A DNA stretch of 64,000 nt, taken from positions 1 through 64,000 of the forward strand of contig NZ_NRJH01000023.1 in assembly GCF_003585925.1 (NCBI RefSeq), read 5' to 3'. A program made the position numbers and the translations under genes. Origin of the DNA: Psittacicella melopsittaci (GTDB taxonomy: Bacteria; Pseudomonadota; Gammaproteobacteria; Enterobacterales; Psittacicellaceae). Shown here piece after piece: positions 44,871 to 52,327 of the stretch (the first letter of the stretch is position 1; the number at the start of each line of letters is the position of its first letter). The notes below the pieces were generated by a model, which saw nothing but the letters and a program-made list of their open reading frames with translations, did no database searches and was not told the origin of the DNA.

Positions 44871-46211
44871 GTGGCAAACAGTAAATCAAAGAACTTAATT
44901 CTGTCAATCCATATTGACTCCCAAGAAATTAATTTAGCTGCAGGTTATGTTGACAATGAAACTGTAAATCTCCTTGCTTTAAAAAGAGGTGACCTTCAAG
45001 GGATTAACTTCGGGAATATTACCAATAAAGATCTATTTACGAGCTCGGTAGTCGCAAATCTTCAAGATTTTTTAGACAATCACTTACGCATTTATAGTAA
45101 TGAAACGGCTAAAAGCTTAAACCTTGAAGTTGCCAATGGGAAATTGGTAGTTAAAAAAATCTCTTACAACATCATTGTTTCTGAGTTAAGAAAACAAGCA
45201 ACTATACAGACACACATTTTAAAACAGATATTACAAGAACACTTTTTTGCTGAAGATGTTGTTTTAAGTGATGAGAAAATTTTCAAATGTACAGCAGATA
45301 CAGCTACAACAACACTTTTAGTTGAAGACAGCCCAGAAGACAAACCTTATTTAATTAATCTAAATTTATGCTATAACTCAGCATGGATTAATTTTATTAC
45401 CGATCAAAATGACTATACCGTTTCTTCCCTAAGTGTAGAAAAAGGATTTAAAGAAATAGTCAATGGGGTAAATAATAGTCCTAGGGTTAGATCTCCTCTT
45501 CCTTTAGAAACTATCTATAATGGCCTGCGAGGTTATAGATTTTTAGCAACTCGCTCAAAAGTTGACTTAAGATTTCCTCTCTTTAATATCAATTTTAGTT
45601 TGAGTGAAATTGAACAGGCAATTATCTTACCCTTACAAGAAGTTTTTCATCTTTGCTATGACAAATTTAGAGAACTAGATCGCAACAACTTAAGATTTAC
45701 AGATAATTTCTTAAGTAAAGTTAAGATTAACTTTATGGGGTATGGGGCAGATCTTTATGACATTTCCTCAGTAGTCTCTTTAATATTTTCTGAGAGACTT
45801 ACCGATGAATTAGAAAGTCTAAAACGCCAAGATGCCAAATTAAATACTACTTCAACAAGCGATGAAACTTCGCTTAACCTAGTTACAGGAATGCTAAATC
45901 ATTCTACGAGTTATTTACCTTCAATGAATGTAAAAACTAAGCAATTGATTTATTCTTCTAGTGATGATCAACTAAAATTTGCTCATACTACCTTACGTAT
46001 AGGTAATAAAGCGAAGATGATCGATGGAGTATGTTTTAGTTTTAGTAACCAAATGGTCGATACAAGTGGCAGAGTTAGTTACAAACAATATCTGCAATAC
46101 CTCGACCAATTCACAACATCCTTAGGATTAATTTACAACTTCCATTTAGCTCAACCTAAACCGATAAAACTTGGATTTTTTGTATCCTTATTGAAGTTTT
46201 TCAAAATGTAG
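44871..46211 (+). CDS. ftsA: Degenerate FtsA-like protein
   Basis: FtsA is the actin-like membrane anchor of FtsZ. This protein of 446 residues (E. coli 420) occupies the ftsA place between ftsQ and ftsZ and ends in an amphipathic helix (LGFFVSLLKFFKM), the expected membrane-targeting tail. The actin-fold ATP motifs are badly altered: phosphate loop 1 is ILSIHIDSQEINLA where E. coli has GLEIGTAKVAAL, phosphate loop 2 near 161 is INLNLCYNSAWINFI where E. coli has VVDIGGGTMDIAV, and the adenosine motif near 287 is NFMGYGADLYDI where E. coli has VLTGGAAQIEGL. ATP binding is therefore doubtful. The start is GTG. The family call rests on position, length and the tail, with faint similarity elsewhere. 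Confidence 0.7.
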   Translation: MANSKSKNLILSIHIDSQEINLAAGYVDNETVNLLALKRGDLQGINFGNITNKDLFTSSVVANLQDFLDNHLRIYSNETAKSLNLEVANGKLVVKKISYNIIVSELRKQATIQTHILKQILQEHFFAEDVVLSDEKIFKCTADTATTTLLVEDSPEDKPYLINLNLCYNSAWINFITDQNDYTVSSLSVEKGFKEIVNGVNNSPRVRSPLPLETIYNGLRGYRFLATRSKVDLRFPLFNINFSLSEIEQAIILPLQEVFHLCYDKFRELDRNNLRFTDNFLSKVKINFMGYGADLYDISSVVSLIFSERLTDELESLKRQDAKLNTTSTSDETSLNLVTGMLNHSTSYLPSMNVKTKQLIYSSSDDQLKFAHTTLRIGNKAKMIDGVCFSFSNQMVDTSGRVSYKQYLQYLDQFTTSLGLIYNFHLAQPKPIKLGFFVSLLKFFKM

Positions 46212-46338
46212 CTAGGAGTTTTACAAATCTAATACTATGATAAATAAGACCTAGAGTCTCAATTTAATTTTATTGTATTCCTAATTTGAGAATTTAGACG
46301 CAAGAATAAATTCTTTACCATCCACAAGGTTTTTCTTA

Positions 46339-47979
46339 ATGACAATTCAAACAACTATGGAAAATGAAATTGTACTTCCAGTTTTGAATTCAAACGGCGG
46401 TAAAACAGAAATGAAAGAAAGAGATCAATTAGAAAAGATCATTGTTATTGGCGTAGGTGGTGCAGGTAACAATGCTGTTGATTATCTATATAAGCAACCT
46501 GGGTATATGGATAATGTAGGTAAAAGTGTTATTCACTACATTTTCAATACCGATGAAAACTGCTTAAATAATCTCCAATGTGAAAATAAATTAGTTTTAG
46601 GTAAAAATACTTTAAAAGGTAAAGGAGCTGGAGCTAATATTAACGTTGGTCGTAATGCTACAGTAGAATCTATTAAAGAAATTACCGAAATTGTTACTGG
46701 TGCTGATTTAGTTTTCATTACTGCTGGTATGGGTGGTGGTACAGGTACTTTAGGCTCATCTATTGTTGCTGAAGCAGCAAAAAGCGTAGGGGCTATAGTA
46801 GTATCTTTAGTTACATTACCATTTAGATATGAAAACCGTAAGCGCAACGCTTTCTACGGCATTAAAAACCTTTATAAGTACTCAGATTCATTAATCATGA
46901 TCGATAACCAAAAAATTGTCGATTTCTACCCTGATTATGAATTTACCCAAGGTTTAGATGAAGCTAATAAAATTCTTTCTAATGCCATTTCTGGGGTTAT
47001 CAAAATTATTCGTAACCCTACTACGATTAATACCGACTTTGAAGATTTAAAAACTATTCTAAATAACGGTGGTAAATCACAAATTCTTTACCGTAGTCTT
47101 GCGGGTCAAGAATTAGAAAAAATTAATGAAGATCCAGATGCTACAATCGATTATATTTATAATGAAGTAACAACATCGCCATTAATTACGCGTTCGAATA
47201 TTGAGCAAGCAACAGCATTCTTAATTCTTTTAGAGTGTTCAAGTCACTTTACGCAAAGAATTATGAACCAATTTGTTTCTAAATTCTCACGCGTTAACCA
47301 AAATGACGATGATGATATTCTCGATGAGCTTCTTGATGATTTAGATAATTTAGACGAAGAGAAAATTGAGTCTATTAAAAACAATGGTCCTCAGGTTATT
47401 TTTGCTTATGATAAATTACCTGATACCGAAGACAATGCTCCACGTCTAAATATTACTATTGTGGCTACAGGTATGGGTACTCACGATAGCAATAGAGAAA
47501 ACGAACAAACTATTGTTCCAATTCAAGAATCTATTTCACACACTTTACCAACTCATAAAGTTACCCCGACGCCAACGGTAAATAATAAAGTTGCAGATAA
47601 TCTTTCAATTCAACCTGATAGATCTGCAAAAATTTTAGATAACCGTGCAGCTCAGGCACCAGCACCTAAAGCAACGCCTGCACCTGCAGCCCCTGCGGCC
47701 GCAGTAGCTACAGCGGCTACGGCAACAGCTGCGGTAAATCAAGGTGATTTATTTGCTCAACTAAGTAATTTAGATGACGCTATTAAACAACAAATCCTTG
47801 AAGCTTTACAAGCAGCAGGACAAGGACAAGCTTCAACTGCAGATAACGCAGCTGAATACCGTTCTCCTGTTTTACCTGAGGCAAATAATCCTTTTGTGAA
47901 TCCAAAAGCTGAAGAAAAAGAAGCACCTAAAGAAAAAGAGCTTTCTTTCTTAGCTGATGATCTTGCAATTGATGAATAA
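46339..47979 (+). CDS. ftsZ: Tubulin-like division GTPase FtsZ, enlarged
   Basis: Forms the division ring. The GTP-binding part is intact: IVIGVGGAGNNAVDYL, the tubulin signature GMGGGTGTLGSS (about 128-139) and the catalytic T7 loop NTDFEDLKTIL (about 230). 546 residues against 383 in E. coli, with a 20-residue N-terminal extension, an acidic insertion of about 30 residues near 320-348 (NDDDDILDELLDDLDNLDEE) before the last strand of the C-terminal subdomain, and an Ala/Pro-rich linker. The C terminus (ELSFLADDLAIDE) does not match the conserved peptide (DYLDIPAFLRKQAD in E. coli) that binds FtsA and ZipA. Start after AAGG; 127 bp after ftsA. Confidence 0.93.
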   Translation: MTIQTTMENEIVLPVLNSNGGKTEMKERDQLEKIIVIGVGGAGNNAVDYLYKQPGYMDNVGKSVIHYIFNTDENCLNNLQCENKLVLGKNTLKGKGAGANINVGRNATVESIKEITEIVTGADLVFITAGMGGGTGTLGSSIVAEAAKSVGAIVVSLVTLPFRYENRKRNAFYGIKNLYKYSDSLIMIDNQKIVDFYPDYEFTQGLDEANKILSNAISGVIKIIRNPTTINTDFEDLKTILNNGGKSQILYRSLAGQELEKINEDPDATIDYIYNEVTTSPLITRSNIEQATAFLILLECSSHFTQRIMNQFVSKFSRVNQNDDDDILDELLDDLDNLDEEKIESIKNNGPQVIFAYDKLPDTEDNAPRLNITIVATGMGTHDSNRENEQTIVPIQESISHTLPTHKVTPTPTVNNKVADNLSIQPDRSAKILDNRAAQAPAPKATPAPAAPAAAVATAATATAAVNQGDLFAQLSNLDDAIKQQILEALQAAGQGQASTADNAAEYRSPVLPEANNPFVNPKAEEKEAPKEKELSFLADDLAIDE

Positions 47980-47989
47980 TTATTTATTT

Positions 47990-48022
47990 GAGGTATGTTG
48001 TAAAAAACATACCTCTACTTTT
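47990..48022 (+). terminator. Terminator after ftsZ
   Basis: GAGGTATGTT / AACATACCTC with a 6-base loop, then TACTTTT. The T tract is imperfect. Confidence 0.75.
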
Positions 48023-48054
48023 AAATATTATTAGTATTTGTTTGTTTTTTCTGT

Positions 48055-48118
48055 TATAATATAATGTTAGAATGAAAAATTATAAGCATGAAACTTCTAT
48101 GAGAACTTCAGCTTATAA
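48055..48118 (+). promoter_or_regulatory. lpxC promoter and leader hairpin
   Basis: A TATAAT at 48055-48060 precedes the inverted repeat TTATAAGC / GCTTATAA (48080-48087 and 48111-48118, 23 bases apart), in the leader of lpxC about 45 bases before its ATG. The -35 is weak. Confidence 0.4.
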
Positions 48119-48163
48119 ATAATAAAAAACACAGAACAACATTAACAAAAATAAAGATTTTAT

Positions 48164-49093
48164 ATGACTATCTATCAAAGAACATTAAAACAAACTATTG
48201 AAGTTTCAGGAATTGGTTTACATTCAGGTAACAATGTAATGTTAAAACTAATCCCTGCTCCAGCTAACACTGGTATTGTATTCCGTCGTGTTGATTTAAA
48301 TCCAGCTGTAGAAATTAAAGCAGAACCTCATTTAGTACGTGAAACTACCTTATGTACAGGTTTAGTATCTGATGAAGGCGTACGTGTGCAAACTATTGAG
48401 CACTTAATGGCTGCTATTTCTTCATTTGGCATTGATAACCTTTATGTAGAACTAAACTCACCTGAAGTTCCTGTAATGGATGGTTCTTCAGCAGCTTTTG
48501 TAATTCTTTTCCAAGACGCTGGTTTAGTTCATCAAGAAGCTCCGAAAAAATTCTACCGTATTACTAAAAAAGTACGTGTTGAAGACGGAGATAAATTTGC
48601 TGAACTTGTACCTGTTGAAGGCAATAAATTTAATTTAGACTTTACTATTGATTTTAATCACCCAGTATTCTCTAAAGAATTAAGCCACTTCAATATGGAC
48701 TTAACAACTAAAAACTTTGTTGAACAACTTTCACGTTGCCGTACTTTCGGTTTCTTAAAAGATATCGAATACTTACAACAACACGGTTTATGTCGTGGTG
48801 GTAGTTTAGCAAATGCTATAGTTTTAGACGAAAACCGTATTATTAACGAAGAAGGTTTACGCTACAATAACGAATTTGTTCGTCACAAAATGTTAGATGC
48901 TATTGGTGATTTATTCTTATGTGGTCACAACCTCATAGGTAGCTATAGAGCTTATAAATCAGGTCACCACTTAAACAACCTTCTAGTTCGTAAACTTTTA
49001 GCAGAGCAAGCTTTTGAAGAAGTTATCTTCGAAAACAATGCAAGCGAAGAACTCCAACAAACAGTTGTTGCAGACGTAAGAGTTTACGCTTAA
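48164..49093 (+). CDS. lpxC: UDP-3-O-acyl-GlcNAc deacetylase LpxC
   Basis: Zinc enzyme that commits UDP-acyl-GlcNAc to lipid A synthesis; shows that the outer membrane has lipid A. 309 residues (E. coli 305), start MTIYQRTLKQTIEVSGIGLH. Metal and catalytic motifs: TIEHLMAAISSFGIDN, EVPVMDGSSAAFV, and the HKxxD motif in FVRHKMLDAIGDLFLCGHNL plus the C-terminal KSGHHLNN. It closes the dcw cluster, as in E. coli. Confidence 0.97.
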   Translation: MTIYQRTLKQTIEVSGIGLHSGNNVMLKLIPAPANTGIVFRRVDLNPAVEIKAEPHLVRETTLCTGLVSDEGVRVQTIEHLMAAISSFGIDNLYVELNSPEVPVMDGSSAAFVILFQDAGLVHQEAPKKFYRITKKVRVEDGDKFAELVPVEGNKFNLDFTIDFNHPVFSKELSHFNMDLTTKNFVEQLSRCRTFGFLKDIEYLQQHGLCRGGSLANAIVLDENRIINEEGLRYNNEFVRHKMLDAIGDLFLCGHNLIGSYRAYKSGHHLNNLLVRKLLAEQAFEEVIFENNASEELQQTVVADVRVYA

Positions 49094-49102
49094 TTTAATA
49101 GC

Positions 49103-49134
49103 AAACCGCATGTTCGCATGCGGTTTCTTTTTTT
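49103..49134 (+). terminator. Terminator after lpxC
   Basis: AAACCGCATG / CATGCGGTTT closed by a TTCG tetraloop, followed by seven T after one C. Confidence 0.92.
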
Positions 49135-49240
49135 GGCAATAAATTGCCATTTGTACTATAATATTGCAAGTATCTTATATTTTAGTTTAGCCGTTTAGGC
49201 TCCTTAAGTCTAATTTAATTAGCGCCTAAAATCTAAACTA
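49133..49240 (+). promoter_or_regulatory. rppH promoter and a 15-bp leader hairpin
   Basis: TTGGCA and TATAAT (49157-49162) are about 18 bases apart. The leader then holds a two-part stem: TAGTTTAG and TTTAGGC on the left (49183-49200) pair with GCCTAAA and CTAAACTA on the right (49224-49240), split by a small internal loop. It ends 19 bases before the rppH ATG. Confidence 0.55.
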
Positions 49241-49259
49241 TACCTAAAGGAAGTTTCAC

Positions 49260-49733
49260 ATGAACCTTAAAAAAAATAATGATTCCTTACGCCCTGGCGT
49301 AGGCATAATTATTATGAATAAAGAAGGTAAACTATGGTTAGGCAAGCTTGCTAAATACCCGCAATGGCAATTTCCTCAAGGAGGAATTGAAGAAGGTGAA
49401 ACCCCAGAACAAACTATGTATCGTGAACTCGAGGAAGAAACCGGAATAAAACCTCATCAAATTCGCATTATTGCTGAAAGCCGTAAATGGTTAAGTTATA
49501 AGTATCCTTTTCACTTTAATAACTTTACGGGAGCAAAGCATAAATGGTTCCTCGTGCAATTAATTGATGATAATGCTGAAATCGATTATTCTTTTGCTAA
49601 AGAATTTGTCGCACATAGTTGGGTAAGTTATTGGTATCCTATTCGCAACGCAGTTTATTTTAAAGAAGAAGTATATCGTAAAGTTTTAAAAGAATTTGCC
49701 CGTTTTGTTTTTAAACGCAAACCTAGATTTTAG
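49260..49733 (+). CDS. rppH: RNA 5'-pyrophosphohydrolase RppH (NudH)
   Basis: Removes pyrophosphate from 5'-triphosphorylated mRNA, which opens 5'-end-dependent RNase E decay. The Nudix box is complete (GGIEEGETPEQTMYRELEEE then TGI). SLRPGVGIIIMNKEGKLWLG, WLSYKYP, KWFLVQLIDDNAEIDY and WVSYWYPIRNAVYFKEEVYR match RppH throughout. 157 residues; the C-terminal tail of E. coli RppH (176) is shorter here. It precedes the TauE-type gene by 4 bp. Confidence 0.95.
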   Translation: MNLKKNNDSLRPGVGIIIMNKEGKLWLGKLAKYPQWQFPQGGIEEGETPEQTMYRELEEETGIKPHQIRIIAESRKWLSYKYPFHFNNFTGAKHKWFLVQLIDDNAEIDYSFAKEFVAHSWVSYWYPIRNAVYFKEEVYRKVLKEFARFVFKRKPRF

Positions 49734-49737
49734 GATT

Positions 49738-50583
49738 ATGGATAGTCAAATAATTATTTTCATCGTATCTTGCTTACTCGCAGGGATTTTTTCAGGCTTG
49801 AGTTCGGGCTTATTAGGTTTAGGTGGAGGACTAGTAATAGTTCCAGTTTTAAACTATCTTCTCCCAAGTATTTTTCCTATTGACCCTAAGTATTTACTCC
49901 CAATTTGTATTCAAACTAGTTTTGGCGTGATTATATTTAATACCATAACCGCCTCTTTAAAACAGTATAAACTTGGGAATATCAATTTTAAAGCTGCCAC
50001 GATAATAGTTCCTCCTATGGTAATTTTTTCCATTATCGTAGGTCTTTTTGTCACTAAAATTAATCCAGGATATTTAAAAATATTTTTTGGCTTAGTAGTT
50101 ATCTATTCTTCGCTTAATATGTTAAGAAAGAAAAGTGCTGGTGAAGAAGACCCTAATGCTCAATTACCACCAGTTAAAGGCTTTATAGCTGGAGCAGCTA
50201 TTGGCGGAATCTCCTCAACTGCAGGTATTTCTGGAGGCTCATTCTTAGGTCCATTATTCCATGCATGTAAATTCCCAATTAAACGTGCTTTAGGAACCTC
50301 TTCATTCTGTGGAGTGTTTCTTGCTATTTCAGGATTTTTTACCTATTTTTTCTCTGGATTACATGTAGATACAGGGGTGCCCTATACTATAGGTTACTTT
50401 TCTTTAATTGCTTTTGCTGCTATTTTAATTCCATCGGTAATTTTTGCTCATCAAGGAGTAAAACTACAATCTATTTTACCTGCAGCCAAAGTAAAAAGAA
50501 TTTTTGCATACTTCTTAATTCTCGTAGCTATTGATATGTTATATGATGGTTACTTATTAATTAGTGAAGTACACTTAGGCTAG
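49738..50583 (+). CDS. TauE/SafE-family membrane exporter
   Basis: A membrane protein of about 281 residues with some eight helices. It has the two half-repeat GG motifs of the TauE/SafE (TSUP) family: GIFSGLSSGLLGLGGGLVIVP in part near the N terminus, and GAAIGGISSTAGISGGSF in the middle. Family members move sulfite, sulfonates or other organic anions; the substrate here is unknown. From memory, Haemophilus has the same neighbour order nudH-TauE-lgt. The ATG at 49738 is 4 bp after the rppH stop; an upstream start would overlap rppH. Confidence 0.85.
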   Translation: MDSQIIIFIVSCLLAGIFSGLSSGLLGLGGGLVIVPVLNYLLPSIFPIDPKYLLPICIQTSFGVIIFNTITASLKQYKLGNINFKAATIIVPPMVIFSIIVGLFVTKINPGYLKIFFGLVVIYSSLNMLRKKSAGEEDPNAQLPPVKGFIAGAAIGGISSTAGISGGSFLGPLFHACKFPIKRALGTSSFCGVFLAISGFFTYFFSGLHVDTGVPYTIGYFSLIAFAAILIPSVIFAHQGVKLQSILPAAKVKRIFAYFLILVAIDMLYDGYLLISEVHLG

Positions 50584-50604
50584 TTTTTATAACTAGCCTT
50601 TTTT
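50578..50604 (+). terminator. Terminator after the TauE-type gene
   Basis: GGCTAGTT, a TTTAT loop and AACTAGCC are followed by TTTTTT. The stop codon of the exporter lies in the stem. It ends about 28 bases before lgt. Confidence 0.85.
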
Positions 50605-50631
50605 CAACGTTTTAAGCTATTTGTTAATTTC

Positions 50632-51501
50632 ATGAAGTTTTTAATCTTACTCGGGGCAATTTTATTAACTCAAAATTCTTTTGCCTATTTAAATTTTCCT
50701 GACTTTAACCCAGTTGCCTTTTCTATTTTTGGTTTCTCGGTTAGATGGTATGGCTTGTTTTACCTTTTTGGTTTAGCGGGGGCTATAGGACTTAACTATT
50801 TGCTCTTAAAAAGTGATCACAAACACTCAAGCACTTATAATGCAAATCTCACGGCAAGTAAATTCAATGACATTGCTATAAACTGCTTTCTGGCAGCTAT
50901 TATTGGCGGTCGCTTATTTTACGTTATTTTTTATGACCTGAGCTATTACCTTGCTCACCCTATTGAAGTTTTCTACTTACATAAAGGGGGCATGTCTTTC
51001 CATGGTGGCTTTGTCGGCGCCGTAGTTGCTCTCTATTGGCAAACGCGTAAAGAACATAACTTCTGGCAAGTAGCCGATTTAGGGGCAACGGTAATTCCTT
51101 TTGCTCTGGGCTTAGGACGCCTAGCTAACTTTATTAATGGTGAACTTTGGGGACGAGCTACAGATGTTCCTTGGGCAATGATTTTCCCTACTGGAGGAAA
51201 TGTTCCTCGTCATCCGTCGCAACTTTACGAAGCAATTCTCGAAGGTGCGGTACTACTAATAATTTTAATTATTGTGCGTAAACGTCGTTTAAATCTTCCA
51301 GGTTTACTCTCAGGAATTTTTGTATTTGGTTATGGTTTAAGTCGCTTTATTGTTGAGTTTTTCCGTGAACCAGACGCGCAATTAGGCTATATTGTTGCTT
51401 TCTTTACCCAAGGTCAACTTCTGTCTCTACCTATGATTATTGTTGGGCTTTGGATAATGCTAAGCAGTAAAAAACGAGCACTAAAATATGACAAAGGATA
51501 A
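50632..51501 (+). CDS. lgt: Prolipoprotein diacylglyceryl transferase Lgt
   Basis: Attaches diacylglycerol to the lipobox Cys of prelipoproteins, such as the efflux lipoprotein encoded at 58720-60132. 289 residues with seven helices; signatures are FSVRWYGLFYLFG, GGRLFYVIFYD, HKGGMSFHGGF, the Lgt signature GRLANFINGELWGR, VPRHPSQLYEA and GLSRFIVEFFREPD, containing the essential His, Tyr, Arg and Glu residues. Its end overlaps mutH by 14 bp. Confidence 0.96.
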   Translation: MKFLILLGAILLTQNSFAYLNFPDFNPVAFSIFGFSVRWYGLFYLFGLAGAIGLNYLLLKSDHKHSSTYNANLTASKFNDIAINCFLAAIIGGRLFYVIFYDLSYYLAHPIEVFYLHKGGMSFHGGFVGAVVALYWQTRKEHNFWQVADLGATVIPFALGLGRLANFINGELWGRATDVPWAMIFPTGGNVPRHPSQLYEAILEGAVLLIILIIVRKRRLNLPGLLSGIFVFGYGLSRFIVEFFREPDAQLGYIVAFFTQGQLLSLPMIIVGLWIMLSSKKRALKYDKG

Positions 51502-52327
51502 ATGGCATTTCAAAGAGAACAAGCAAGCGAGCAAGCTCGAGCAACAGCAATATTTTTTAGTTGCCAATAGCCTTGAAGCTAAGCAAGCTAGTAATCTGGC
51601 CCAAAAAGACTTTGCCTTAAATTTTGAACCTCACTCTAGTCTTTTTGCAGGGCAAGTTTGCCCAAGTCCTGCTCCTAAAACTATTGGGCAATTGCTCGCA
51701 TACTGCCAAGCTATTGCAGGTAAAACTGTTGCTCAAGTAGCGCAAAAGCACGCCGTAGAATTAATCGACAACTTGCAATTTAATCGAGGCTGGCTAGGCA
51801 ACTTAATTGAATTAGCTCTCGGAGCTCAAGCTGGCTCTAAACCAACGCAAGACTTTATTGAACTCGGGGTTGAGTTAAAAACTCTGGCAATAACCCCAAC
51901 GGGGGGAGCTAAAAGCGATGTCTTTGTCTCTAGCTTGCCAACTAATAGTTACATGATGCAAGCTTGGGAAACAAGTCACGTTTTTTACAAGCTAAAAAAG
52001 ATTCTCTTTGTTCCTGTTGAGTCTAATCCTGAGGTTCCTTTAGGACAAAGACGTATAGGCAAGGCTTTTTTCTGGTCGCCTAATGCCCATGAGCTTGAAC
52101 AAATGCGTCAAGACTGGGAATTAATTATGCAAATTTTAACCCAACACGATTATAATGCTCTAAAAAGTAATGTGGGTAAACTCCTTTGTGTAAGAGTTAA
52201 AGCTTTAAATAGCAAGCAAAATGTAGCAAGTAAAGATCTGGATGGATTTAATTTAAATCTTCCCCCTTTATCTTTCTACTTACGTAGATCATTCCTTAAT
52301 GAAATTTTAAAAACTAAAAATATATGA
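51488..52327 (+). CDS. mutH: Mismatch-repair endonuclease MutH with an N-terminal extension
   Basis: Nicks the unmethylated strand at hemimethylated GATC sites on activation by MutL. The catalytic set is intact in DFIELGVELKT (Asp, Glu, Lys) near residues 125-135, preceded by NRGWLGNLIELALGAQAGSK and followed by WETSHVFYKLKKILFVPVE, RRIGKAFFWSPN and LPPLSFYLRRSF. 279 residues against 229 in E. coli; the extra is a Gln/Lys-rich N-terminal 55 residues. Overlaps lgt by 14 bp and parE by 4 bp (ATGA), so the three are coupled. It implies Dam methylation somewhere in the genome. Confidence 0.95.
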   Translation: MTKDKWHFKENKQASKLEQQQYFLVANSLEAKQASNLAQKDFALNFEPHSSLFAGQVCPSPAPKTIGQLLAYCQAIAGKTVAQVAQKHAVELIDNLQFNRGWLGNLIELALGAQAGSKPTQDFIELGVELKTLAITPTGGAKSDVFVSSLPTNSYMMQAWETSHVFYKLKKILFVPVESNPEVPLGQRRIGKAFFWSPNAHELEQMRQDWELIMQILTQHDYNALKSNVGKLLCVRVKALNSKQNVASKDLDGFNLNLPPLSFYLRRSFLNEILKTKNI

